Shown: one piece after another, positions 1 through 7,991 of the stretch | Numbering within the stretch: the stretch's first letter is position 1 | How the letters are laid out: every line of letters starts with the position of its first letter | Source of the DNA: CAYMBP01 sp964388745 | GTDB taxonomy: Bacteria > Babelota > Babeliae > Babelales > RVW-14 | Direction of reading: 5' to 3' | Assembly (NCBI GenBank): GCA_964388745.1 | Contig: CAYMBP010000007.1 | Location: 1-53,335, forward strand | DNA length: 53,335 bases | Notes under the pieces: model-generated | What the model was told of the DNA's origin: nothing | Seen by the model: only the letters and a program-made list of their open reading frames with translations | Databases searched by the model: none | Translations under genes and position numbers: made by a program

Positions 1-357
1 AATTATGCTCTTGACATGCAACAGTCACTCATCTTTGAAGTAAAACCTGATATTATTTATTTTTCACAAAAACAAACACTCATCTACATTCAACCAATCA
101 GACTTGAAGTAAGCAAGCTAAAAGATGAGCATAAATACAACGAACTCATGATATACTATGGCAAAGAAAATATGATGCAACCCCAAGATCGAGAAAAATA
201 TAAACAAAAAAAGCGGTGTTTATATAACGAAATTCTTGCTCTTTTTAAAAAAACAGAATTTTATACAAGCCAAGCGAATAATCTTCTTATGCCTGAAGCA
301 CAAGAACTTTTTCGAATTCAAGAAGAGCTTAGCTTTTTGCTTCAAACTCTTCTTTAA
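1..357 (+). CDS. Secreted coiled-coil protein, C-terminal part (5' end outside window)
   Basis: The reading frame is open from the first base of the window. An ATG exists at 16, but the codons before it (N-Y-A-L-D) continue a match to the neighbouring paralog (I-D-Y-A-L-E-M), so the gene really starts upstream. The visible part is charged and helical. It aligns with the C-terminal half of the 372-1205 product: P-I-R-L-E-V/I, then M-I-Y, G-K-E, and the end pattern of helix, K-K-T-E/K-F-Y and S-F-L-L-Q-T/S. Function is unknown. By analogy with the paralog it should be exported. The next gene begins 14 bp after the stop, so the two were probably produced by tandem duplication and share a transcript. 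Confidence 0.8.
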   Translation, partial: NYALDMQQSLIFEVKPDIIYFSQKQTLIYIQPIRLEVSKLKDEHKYNELMIYYGKENMMQPQDREKYKQKKRCLYNEILALFKKTEFYTSQANNLLMPEAQELFRIQEELSFLLQTLL

Positions 358-371
358 CATGTCATATAATT

Positions 372-1205
372 ATGAAACAATATGCTCATGTTATAATAAC
401 ATCTCTTTTTATAATAACGACTACTCTGAGTGCTGCAGAGCTCAAAGAAAATCTTTATACCATACCCAATGTTTCCCCCATTAATTCATTACAAGAGGGG
501 TATATTGAGGATTTTTATGCAATAGAAAGAGAATATGAAAAAAAAGGAATAATGATTCTTTTAAAAATTGTTGCAGCAACTATGCAACAAACAATTTTGA
601 TAGAGCAATTTGAGTATGACCTTTTAAAACAGAAGCATGAGCTTGAAAAGAATTTACAGTCATTAACATCATTATACAACCAAATTACCCAACAGATTAA
701 TACATGTAATGAAAAAATAGCACAGCTCTCAACTCTTGAAAAATTTATTAAAGAAAAAAAAATAAAAAAAGAGATAGTCCAATTTATCAAACATCAAGAA
801 GAACTTTATACTCAATTTACAACCATAACAAGAGTTATTGCTCAAATTGATTATGCCTTAGAAATGAAAAATGCAAGCTCATTTAAAATTCAAAATTATG
901 CGTCCCCTAACAAACCATGTCAAAAATATATAGAAATTCTTCCTATTCGCCTAGAAATAAAAAATATAAAGGAACACTATTTATTTAAATGGATGATATA
1001 TAATGAAGGAAAAGAGCATACTTTACCGCCCAAAGAACAGCAAGAATACCAAGAGATCAGAACATGGGTTATAGATTCTCTTCTTAAGCTTTATAAAAAA
1101 ACAAAATTTTATTTTCAAAAGGCACGAGAACTCTGCCTTGAAGAGTCCTTTGAGCTCGAACATATTTATTCTGAAATCTCTTATATACTACAAAGCATCT
1201 CTTAA
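372..1205 (+). CDS. Secreted coiled-coil protein of unknown function (277 aa)
   Basis: Residues 1-22 form a typical Sec signal peptide (M-K-Q-Y start, hydrophobic I-I-T-S-L-F-I-I core, cleavage near S-A-A). The rest is helical, with a likely coiled coil at about 65-165 rich in Glu, Lys, Gln and Leu. No catalytic motif is visible. The last ~100 residues match the truncated gene just upstream, so this is the second copy of a tandem pair. No strong ribosome binding site precedes the ATG, which lies 14 bp after the previous stop; translational coupling is possible. Its TAA overlaps the TAA of the convergent gene on the other strand inside a shared TTAA at 1202-1205. Confidence 0.85.
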   Translation: MKQYAHVIITSLFIITTTLSAAELKENLYTIPNVSPINSLQEGYIEDFYAIEREYEKKGIMILLKIVAATMQQTILIEQFEYDLLKQKHELEKNLQSLTSLYNQITQQINTCNEKIAQLSTLEKFIKEKKIKKEIVQFIKHQEELYTQFTTITRVIAQIDYALEMKNASSFKIQNYASPNKPCQKYIEILPIRLEIKNIKEHYLFKWMIYNEGKEHTLPPKEQQEYQEIRTWVIDSLLKLYKKTKFYFQKARELCLEESFELEHIYSEISYILQSIS

Positions 1206-3283
1206 ATTGAGTATATGATTTGCCCTTCTAATGATAACTCTCCATTGCCTAAAATACCAATCGTTAAAGAAGGATCAAGAATTATTCCCTCACCACTAGT
1301 CCTTCCTTCACTAGAAAATGTAACATTATTATCAATAAGAATAGTCCCCTGTGAAAGAAATAATCCCGTATAAGTTACATGTAAATTTGCCCCATCAAAA
1401 ATAAGATATGCAGAGCGATCTCTAAAGTGTAGAATATTACGATAAGGGCCGAGAGGGTCAACACTGAGCGTTAATCCATTAGTCAATACAAGATGAGACT
1501 GATGCTCAATGCTCATTGTTCTTTGAGACGAATAAATGAATGTATGGCTTCCAGAAAGAATAACATCACCTACAAACAAAGCAGCACCTGAAGAAAAAGT
1601 AACATCTTCATCAAGAATAACCTTACAATTTGCAAAACTTACTTGTGCTGAATCATCAGTGCATATAAGTTGATTATTTTTTAAATGCGTTATTTGCGTA
1701 TTCTCAAAATGTAATGTTGAATTTGGCTTAATAACTAACAATGCATCATCATTAAAAGACAAGACATTGCCATTACCATTATAACAACACTCACCGCTTA
1801 CCTCTATTCTCTTGTTAAGACGAACAGGACCACTACTTTTAATCTCTAACTGGTCAAGCAATAAAGGAAATTCTTGTTGCCCCGCTACAGAGACTGCTCG
1901 TCCATTTTCTCCCCATGCAATATAACTCCCATCAGGAGACCAGCGAGTTGTATAGACAGCCGTAACAGGAGCAAATGATTGTTGCAAAGCTAGCGTTTCT
2001 GCTACAGGATCAAATAGATAAATATCAAGTCGGGAATTAATTCCATCATCAATACCAACTGATAAATATTCGCCACTAGGATGCCAATGAACAGACCATA
2101 CCCTTTCAGTCTCACCTACATTGGCTGAAGATATATGAGTAAGCGTTTCTGCTCCTGCGTCATACTTGAAAAGCCGCAACCTGTTTGATCCTCCAGATAA
2201 ACCAGCAGCAATATATTCATCATGAACAGCATTCCAAGCAACAGCGTAAACACTTGTATTTGTATTATCGCCTGCAGACTCTGTAAGAGAACTTCCATCA
2301 AAATTATAAATTATAAGTTCATTAGCCCCCGAAGAACTGCTCCCAGATAAACCAATAGCAACCTGACTTCCAGTTGGTGAAAAACTAATAGCATTATAAT
2401 TCACACTGCGATCTGGGCTCAAGTTCTCTGTTGTTAGTTCACTTAAAAGGCCTGTTGTATCATTGAAAGAGTACATAATAATTTCATCATTACCTCCTCG
2501 ACGCTTTCCAATTAAAAGATAGTCTCCTGATGGATGCCATTCAACAGCATAAACTCGCCGATTACCAAGTTCTCGTCCATCAACAAGAGGCATTCGACCA
2601 TTCGAAATATTTAGCCTATACAACTGAAGCTCATCATCACTATTCGAGCGAACACCTAGCGCCAAATATTTTTTGGTTGGATGCCAAGCAGCAGAATAAG
2701 TATGAGCACCAATTTCTATAGACTGCGTTGTTGTCAGCACCTCTCCATCAAAATAATAAACTTTAAGCTCATTGTTGCTTGATGTTTTATCTGATGCGCC
2801 AGCGAGATACAAACTATCATGTGACCAACTTACGGAACGTACTTTTGAAAACATAAGCTCACTATCAATAAACGCAAGATTAAGATCTGCTTGGCTTACA
2901 TTTGGCAAATCAAAAACTCCTACCTGATCAGGCAGACATAAAGCATTTTTATTCCCATAAATACTTCCTCCACCAATAAGAGCGGACGTATTACCAAGAC
3001 GAAGATCTTGCAAAAGATGAAGTTGACCTCCAGAAAGTTTAATTATGGAAGGAACCTGCATATAGCTATCAAAAGTACAAGAAGTAAGCTGATCTTGCAA
3101 TATAATGCCAGACTCAAGAACAACAAGACCTCTAATTGTATTATTATTATCAGCAGAAGAAAAAGTTATAGGTCCTGATGAAACAACATTTAACAATGAA
3201 CCAATAGAGATAGAAAATAATGAGACAGGTAAACAAGCCAAAAGCAATATAAAAAATGTGATACAATCAATAAATTTTTTCAT
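1202..3283 (-). CDS. Exported beta-propeller/beta-helix protein A (693 aa)
   Basis: Member of the seven-gene array. I start it at the ATG at 3283, which has GAGGAG a few bases upstream, rather than at a TTG five codons earlier. Signal peptide ~1-24. Stalk module 1 at ~30-125 contains D-N-N-N-T, L-T-x-C-T-F-D and G-G-x-L-x-L-L-Q-D-L. Seven WD40-like blades occupy ~140-460, most with a W-H-P-S-G-D/E-Y-L type core. Stalk module 2 at ~465-693 is a ladder of short strands with G-N-G-N, C-x-D-D-S, T-F-S-S-G and S-S-Q-R-T-M-S-I motifs, ending in G-Q-I-I-Y-S-I. The fold assignment is inferred from repeat spacing. A surface adhesin or binding role is plausible but not shown. Closest to the 7984-10104 product. 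Last gene of the array. Confidence 0.85.
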   Translation of the reverse strand: MKKFIDCITFFILLLACLPVSLFSISIGSLLNVVSSGPITFSSADNNNTIRGLVVLESGIILQDQLTSCTFDSYMQVPSIIKLSGGQLHLLQDLRLGNTSALIGGGSIYGNKNALCLPDQVGVFDLPNVSQADLNLAFIDSELMFSKVRSVSWSHDSLYLAGASDKTSSNNELKVYYFDGEVLTTTQSIEIGAHTYSAAWHPTKKYLALGVRSNSDDELQLYRLNISNGRMPLVDGRELGNRRVYAVEWHPSGDYLLIGKRRGGNDEIIMYSFNDTTGLLSELTTENLSPDRSVNYNAISFSPTGSQVAIGLSGSSSSGANELIIYNFDGSSLTESAGDNTNTSVYAVAWNAVHDEYIAAGLSGGSNRLRLFKYDAGAETLTHISSANVGETERVWSVHWHPSGEYLSVGIDDGINSRLDIYLFDPVAETLALQQSFAPVTAVYTTRWSPDGSYIAWGENGRAVSVAGQQEFPLLLDQLEIKSSGPVRLNKRIEVSGECCYNGNGNVLSFNDDALLVIKPNSTLHFENTQITHLKNNQLICTDDSAQVSFANCKVILDEDVTFSSGAALFVGDVILSGSHTFIYSSQRTMSIEHQSHLVLTNGLTLSVDPLGPYRNILHFRDRSAYLIFDGANLHVTYTGLFLSQGTILIDNNVTFSSEGRTSGEGIILDPSLTIGILGNGELSLEGQIIYSI

Positions 3284-3305
3284 CCTTACTCCTCTCAAAA
3301 ACCTG

Positions 3306-4496
3306 TTAAATAACTACATTAATCAGATCTTCAAGCAAGCTTGTTTCTACAGAATCCGTTTCTACAAGGTCTAAGCTATATATTTTAATGAAACGAGAGC
3401 TTGTTGTAACTGCAAAAAATAATCCATCCTTAGACCAACGAGCAGCATAAACACTCCAGTTTATCAAGACTTTCTGCACCTCTTCTAATTGAGGATTCAT
3501 TTCATCTTTACTATTCACAAGCCCATAAAGCTTAAATTCATTTCCGTTGCCATTCATCGGCCCACTAAAAAGATAGCGTCCACTAGGATGCCACTCTGTA
3601 CGAAAAACAACTTTTGAACCTGTAGGAAAATAATCTGGTAGCAAAGAAACATCTTGATTAACTTCATTGAATACATATAACTTCAAATTATCTGAAGAAG
3701 AGGGAATGCCAACACTTATCCAATTATTAAATGGAGACCAATCAATAGTCCTATTGTAGCCATTATTTTCAAGAATGGCTTGTTCTAATATTCCTGTTAC
3801 TCTATTTAGAGCAAGTATAGATGTATTCTTGCTACCTCCGATGGCAATATAATCTCCCAAAGGGGAAAATCTAATAGTATCAAAAAATAAATTCTGACAA
3901 TTAATAAGATTAAGTGAATTCACAAAAGACAACTCTTTACTTGCAATATTGAGCGAATAAATGAAAAGCTCAGCCTGGTTCCCTCTTGTTGCCAGGGCAA
4001 GATAATTACCCAAAGGATCCCAACGAACTGCAGCCAACACCCCATGATTTAACTTAATAGTATCTTGAAGAGTCACTGTTTTTGATGAAGGGCTAAAAGA
4101 ATATAGCCGAACTTCATCCCCAGAAGCACCTGTTACTCCAACAACAATATAGTTTAGTGTTGGATGCCAATCAAGAATATATACAGGGGCACCGATAGAA
4201 TCAGATGCAACATGAATAAGGCTCATTGTCTGATTATTAAATTGGTAAATATCAAGCTCAGCACCAGATAAAGGAGTATAACTTCCAACAGCCAAGTAAT
4301 AGTCAGTAGGCGACCAGGCAAGAGGGAGAACTCCCTTAGATAAAGAAAGAGAAGCCTCTTCCTTTAAACCATTATTAATAGAAAACGTTTTTAGCTCAGT
4401 AGAGCTTGGAGCGCTACCCAATAATAATGAACTGCAAGCAGGCAAAAAACAATAGGTTAGCACTATAATAATACTATTCACCATTTTTACAACCAA
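3306..4496 (-). CDS. Propeller-only lipoprotein-like paralog B (396 aa)
   Basis: Consists almost entirely of one seven-bladed propeller (~45-385), blades beginning P-L-A-W-S-P, I-L-D-W-H-P, A-V-R-W-D-P, T-I-R-F-S-P, T-I-D-W-S-P, R-T-E-W-H-P and A-A-R-W-S-K. The N-terminus has a hydrophobic stretch ending L-P-A-C-S-S, a plausible lipobox with Cys at about 21, so outer-membrane or periplasmic lipid anchoring is inferred. Neither stalk module is present. The start is uncertain: TTG at 4496 gives a Lys-containing n-region (M-V-V-K-M), while ATG at 4484 gives 392 aa without a positive charge; neither has a clear ribosome binding site. Blade sequences are closest to the 4589-5905 and 5949-7991 products. 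Lies 22 bp upstream of gene A in the same direction. Confidence 0.8.
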   Translation of the reverse strand: MVVKMVNSIIIVLTYCFLPACSSLLLGSAPSSTELKTFSINNGLKEEASLSLSKGVLPLAWSPTDYYLAVGSYTPLSGAELDIYQFNNQTMSLIHVASDSIGAPVYILDWHPTLNYIVVGVTGASGDEVRLYSFSPSSKTVTLQDTIKLNHGVLAAVRWDPLGNYLALATRGNQAELFIYSLNIASKELSFVNSLNLINCQNLFFDTIRFSPLGDYIAIGGSKNTSILALNRVTGILEQAILENNGYNRTIDWSPFNNWISVGIPSSSDNLKLYVFNEVNQDVSLLPDYFPTGSKVVFRTEWHPSGRYLFSGPMNGNGNEFKLYGLVNSKDEMNPQLEEVQKVLINWSVYAARWSKDGLFFAVTTSSRFIKIYSLDLVETDSVETSLLEDLINVVI

Positions 4497-4588
4497 TCAT
4501 GCTTTTTATATGCATTCCTCACAAAAAGCTTTCATCTTTGAAGGCAATAGCCTTAGCTTCACTCCATTAAAGATCACAGCTATTGCAT

Positions 4589-5905
4589 CTATGATGCCGG
4601 TATCAAGTCTGTTACTATAGATACAGAATCTTCCACGAGATCTGTCAATCCAACAGTTTCTAAAATCGCATCAAGAATATTTACTCCCGGAACTCCTGGC
4701 ACTCCAATTCCTCCTTCAATAGGATTATTAACAGGTGAAACAGCGCCAACAGTGCTACTGTATGTCATACTAAATAATTTTAACTCCCGCGTACTTAATG
4801 AGACTGCCAAAGAGCTTCCAGTTCGCGACCAACGAGCTGCATATAAACTCCCAAGAAGAGGTACCCGCTGCAATTCAGTTAGACGAGTAGTCGTTAAGTC
4901 CTGCAGCTCCTCAATGCCATAAAGTTTTAATGTCGTTCCATTCCCATTAATTGGACCAGTCAATAAATGTCGGCCAAATGGATGCCACTCAGTACGAAAT
5001 ACCTGATCTGTTTCAACAGGGGTTTCGTCATCACTAAGAGTAAAACTTTCCATTAACAAATTATACGTATATAATCTCAAAAAATCAGGGGAATTTGCAA
5101 GTCCAACACTAATCCAATTATTAAAAGGAGCCCAATCTACTGCTCGATTAAAACCTGATTTTTTCGTAATAGCTTGAAAGATCCTTCCTGATAGCGGCTC
5201 AAAAGAGAGCACCATAGTATGAGAGCTTCCCCCAACCACAAGATTTCTTCCTGTAGGAGCAAAGCGAAGATTATCATAAGAGACATTTTGTACAGGAACT
5301 AAGCCTACTGCATTGACAAAATTAAATGACTCTGTTGCTACATCAAATGAATATACATGCACTTCGCTTGTTACATTCCGTTTTCCTACAACAAGATAAT
5401 GCCCAAAAGGATGCCAACGAACAGAAAATATTGACCCAGCACTTGACGGGATTGTTGTCACTAAAGAGACTCTCCCTGTTCCTAAATCAAAAGAGTACAA
5501 ACGCACTTCATCTCCTTGTGATCGAGTCACCCCAACAGCAATATAATTCTGCACAGGATGCCAATCAAGAGAGTATACCGGGAATCCAATTTCAATACCT
5601 TTTGTATGGGTTAAGGTTTGGTCATTAACATAATAAATATCGAGCTCAGAGCCTGTTGATGGCAAAAAGTTTCCAACCGCTAAATAAGAATCATCTAAAG
5701 ACCATGCTAAAGGAAAAATTGCCTTATTGGTCGAAACTGAATCAACCTCTTCAATATGCTCATCTAAAATTGGAACTTTAAGTTCATCAACAGAGACTGC
5801 TGTATGCTTAAAAGTAAGCCCTACTTCCTTATTCTCTAAAGCAGAACAAGCTACCACAAACATTATTTCACTTACTAATAATAATGCTACACCAAAAACC
5901 TTCAT
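4589..5905 (-). CDS. Propeller-only lipoprotein-like paralog C (438 aa)
   Basis: The ATG at 5905 follows a good GAGGAGA site. Residues 1-20 form a lipoprotein signal peptide ending V-V-A-C, which fits the lipobox rule, with Cys20 as the predicted lipidated residue. A seven-bladed WD40-like propeller fills ~60-395; blades 2, 3 and 6 carry W-H-P-V/F-x-x-Y/H. A tail of ~45 residues rich in Gly, Val and Pro (G-V-P-G-V-P-G) then acidic-hydrophobic follows; paralog B has a shorter similar tail (E-D-L-I-N-V-V-I). Both stalk modules are absent. Most similar to paralog B, and both resemble the propeller of the 5949-7991 product, suggesting derivation from that subtype. Lies 43 bp downstream of that gene and is probably cotranscribed with it. 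Confidence 0.85.
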   Translation of the reverse strand: MKVFGVALLLVSEIMFVVACSALENKEVGLTFKHTAVSVDELKVPILDEHIEEVDSVSTNKAIFPLAWSLDDSYLAVGNFLPSTGSELDIYYVNDQTLTHTKGIEIGFPVYSLDWHPVQNYIAVGVTRSQGDEVRLYSFDLGTGRVSLVTTIPSSAGSIFSVRWHPFGHYLVVGKRNVTSEVHVYSFDVATESFNFVNAVGLVPVQNVSYDNLRFAPTGRNLVVGGSSHTMVLSFEPLSGRIFQAITKKSGFNRAVDWAPFNNWISVGLANSPDFLRLYTYNLLMESFTLSDDETPVETDQVFRTEWHPFGRHLLTGPINGNGTTLKLYGIEELQDLTTTRLTELQRVPLLGSLYAARWSRTGSSLAVSLSTRELKLFSMTYSSTVGAVSPVNNPIEGGIGVPGVPGVNILDAILETVGLTDLVEDSVSIVTDLIPAS

Positions 5906-5948
5906 ATTCTCTCCTCAAAAAAATTATTTACGCAGCCCATTCATTTTA

Positions 5949-7991
5949 TTAATCATAAATAATATTGCCATGCATAATAAGCTCACTTGAGCCCTGCAAC
6001 AAAATAGTTACCTGGCTTGAGAACATTAAGCTCTCAGACTGTGCAACACCTTCACTTGAAAAAGTAACATTGCCATCAATAATCAATGCCCCTTGATCAA
6101 TAATTAAACCTGTCGTTGTAGTGTGAAGGGCTGTTGCATCTTCCATAATAATCGCAGCTCCTTGCTCTAAATATATATTTTTTCTCGCATCATTTACAGG
6201 AGCATAGCTAAGCACCATACCATTACTCAGTCTAAATTGAGCATCATTATAAATAGTATTTGACTGTACAGATTCAAGTCTTATATTTTTCCCCCCCTTA
6301 AAAACAACTTGCTCTTTACATGAAAAAGAGCCAAGTGAGAATGTATAATCATCATCAAATAAAAGAGTGCAATTTTTAAGTAAAAGAGAACTATCATTTC
6401 CCTTAAATCCAAGCTTTTCAGAAGTAATATCTGTTAAGATAATATTTTCAAGAATAAGATGTGCATGATTGTCTATCAGCAACTTTGCATTTTCATCTGC
6501 AAGAGAAAGCCTATGCCCCCTTCCTGTAACTTTTGTTATTCCACGTGCGGTCATTGGCCTCTTTAAGGCAACAGGACTATTCAACTCTAACATTGCATTA
6601 TCAATGATAATATCAGAAGACTGCCCTAAAAAGCTGTATACCTGAAAATCCCTGTTACTTAAACTTACAGAAAGATAATTACTATTGTGTGACCATGAGG
6701 CAGCATAAACATTTTGTCCAATAGCAATTGATTGTATTCGATTTAATAATGACGTTGTTGAATCTAAACTATACAGTTGAATTCGAGAATTGTTGCCAGC
6801 AAGAGCCCCGGTCATTAAGTAATTTCCATCAGGGCTCCACTCTGTACGAAAAATAGATTGTGTTTCTGCTGGTGACTCTGAAATTTCTAGTGATAGGTTG
6901 TTAGTACCCGGGTCAAAACTGTATAAGCGTAATCCTTGAGACGAAGTACCAACAGTAATAAGATTTTTTGTTGGATGCCAATCAACCGCATAGTTATAGC
7001 CAGTTGCTTCATATTGAAGCTGAGTCAGGTTTACTCCATCAAATGAAAAAATTAATGTTCCAGACATACCCCCTGCAACAAAATAATCACCATTTTGAGA
7101 AAATCTAATATTATCAAGATATACCCCCTGATTTGGGCTTATCTCAACACTATCAACAAAAGATAAGCTCTGCGTTGTTGTACTAAACGAATAAGCATAA
7201 ATATCGTCTCCAGCAGATGACCCTGAGCCAAGAAAAAGATAGTCACCAGAAGGGTGCCAGCGTACAGAATAAAATGCCTGATTTACATCAACTGAATCAA
7301 CAAGCGTTGCTGTTGATGTGTTGGGATTAAAAGAATAAACAAGCACTTCATCACCAGCAACTGACAAAAGAGCTACAGCAATATAATTATGTGTCGGATG
7401 CCAGTGAATAGTATATGTCCCTGAAAGTAGATTAATTCCTTCAGCAAAATTAAGAGATTGTCCATCAAAAGAGTAAATATCAAGCCCTGAATTTGATGTA
7501 AAATAACTGCCCAAAGCAACATACTGATTATCTGGTGACCAAGACGTTGAAAGGGCCCCCTTTCCAGTTGCAACAGAGTCAACCAACATAAGCTCTGCAA
7601 CAACAGTCCCTAAGGTAGGCAAGAAAAATGTCTCTTGTTGAGGAGGTAACTTCACTGCATGATTATTACCAACAATAGTACCACCAGAAATAAAAGTTGT
7701 CGTATTTGCAAGCACCAAGTCTTGTAATAAATAGAGTGTTCCTCCATTCAAATTAACTTCATCTTGAACATACATTAATCCATCATATGTGCAAGCGGTT
7801 AAGGCATTTTGCAGTGAGAAGCCTTCTTCAAACACAGAAAATCCAAGCATTGTATTATTGTTATCTGTAACAGGAAATACAACTTCTGCCTGTGCAGCCA
7901 CATTGCTTTTTGAACCTACAATGAGCGCGTTAAGCATGTTTGTCCCAAGAAAGACAAAATAAATAACAAGTAATTTATTTATATTACTCAT
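5949..7991 (-). CDS. Exported beta-propeller/beta-helix protein D (680 aa)
   Basis: Signal peptide ~1-22 ending near L-N-A. Stalk module 1 (~25-125) has D-N-N-N-T-M-L-G-F, L-T-A-C-T-Y-D and L-L-Q-D-L-V-L-A-N. Seven blades span ~135-450 (W-H-P-T-H-N-Y, W-H-P-S-G-D-Y, F-S-Q-N-G-D-Y, W-S-P-D-G-N-Y and others). Stalk module 2 (~455-680) is a strand ladder ending G-N-I-I-Y-D. The start codon lies inside the end of the upstream gene (8-bp overlap) and has no ribosome binding site of its own, so translation is likely coupled. Blade 4 is shortened relative to genes A and E, a feature shared with B and C. Function unknown; exported, probably surface-associated. Confidence 0.85.
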   Translation of the reverse strand: MSNINKLLVIYFVFLGTNMLNALIVGSKSNVAAQAEVVFPVTDNNNTMLGFSVFEEGFSLQNALTACTYDGLMYVQDEVNLNGGTLYLLQDLVLANTTTFISGGTIVGNNHAVKLPPQQETFFLPTLGTVVAELMLVDSVATGKGALSTSWSPDNQYVALGSYFTSNSGLDIYSFDGQSLNFAEGINLLSGTYTIHWHPTHNYIAVALLSVAGDEVLVYSFNPNTSTATLVDSVDVNQAFYSVRWHPSGDYLFLGSGSSAGDDIYAYSFSTTTQSLSFVDSVEISPNQGVYLDNIRFSQNGDYFVAGGMSGTLIFSFDGVNLTQLQYEATGYNYAVDWHPTKNLITVGTSSQGLRLYSFDPGTNNLSLEISESPAETQSIFRTEWSPDGNYLMTGALAGNNSRIQLYSLDSTTSLLNRIQSIAIGQNVYAASWSHNSNYLSVSLSNRDFQVYSFLGQSSDIIIDNAMLELNSPVALKRPMTARGITKVTGRGHRLSLADENAKLLIDNHAHLILENIILTDITSEKLGFKGNDSSLLLKNCTLLFDDDYTFSLGSFSCKEQVVFKGGKNIRLESVQSNTIYNDAQFRLSNGMVLSYAPVNDARKNIYLEQGAAIIMEDATALHTTTTGLIIDQGALIIDGNVTFSSEGVAQSESLMFSSQVTILLQGSSELIMHGNIIYD

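Noticed and set aside
4544..4586. Inverted repeat GCAATAGC / GCTATTGC between genes C and B
   Set aside because: Only 8 bp with a 27-nt loop and no T run; too weak for a terminator, and cotranscription of B with C remains likely.
5326..5628. 100-codon plus-strand open frame antisense to gene C, and similar ones at 8769-9092 and 2530-2721
   Set aside because: They are antisense shadows of the repeated propeller blades; the repeated W-H-P codons produce recurring open frames on the other strand.
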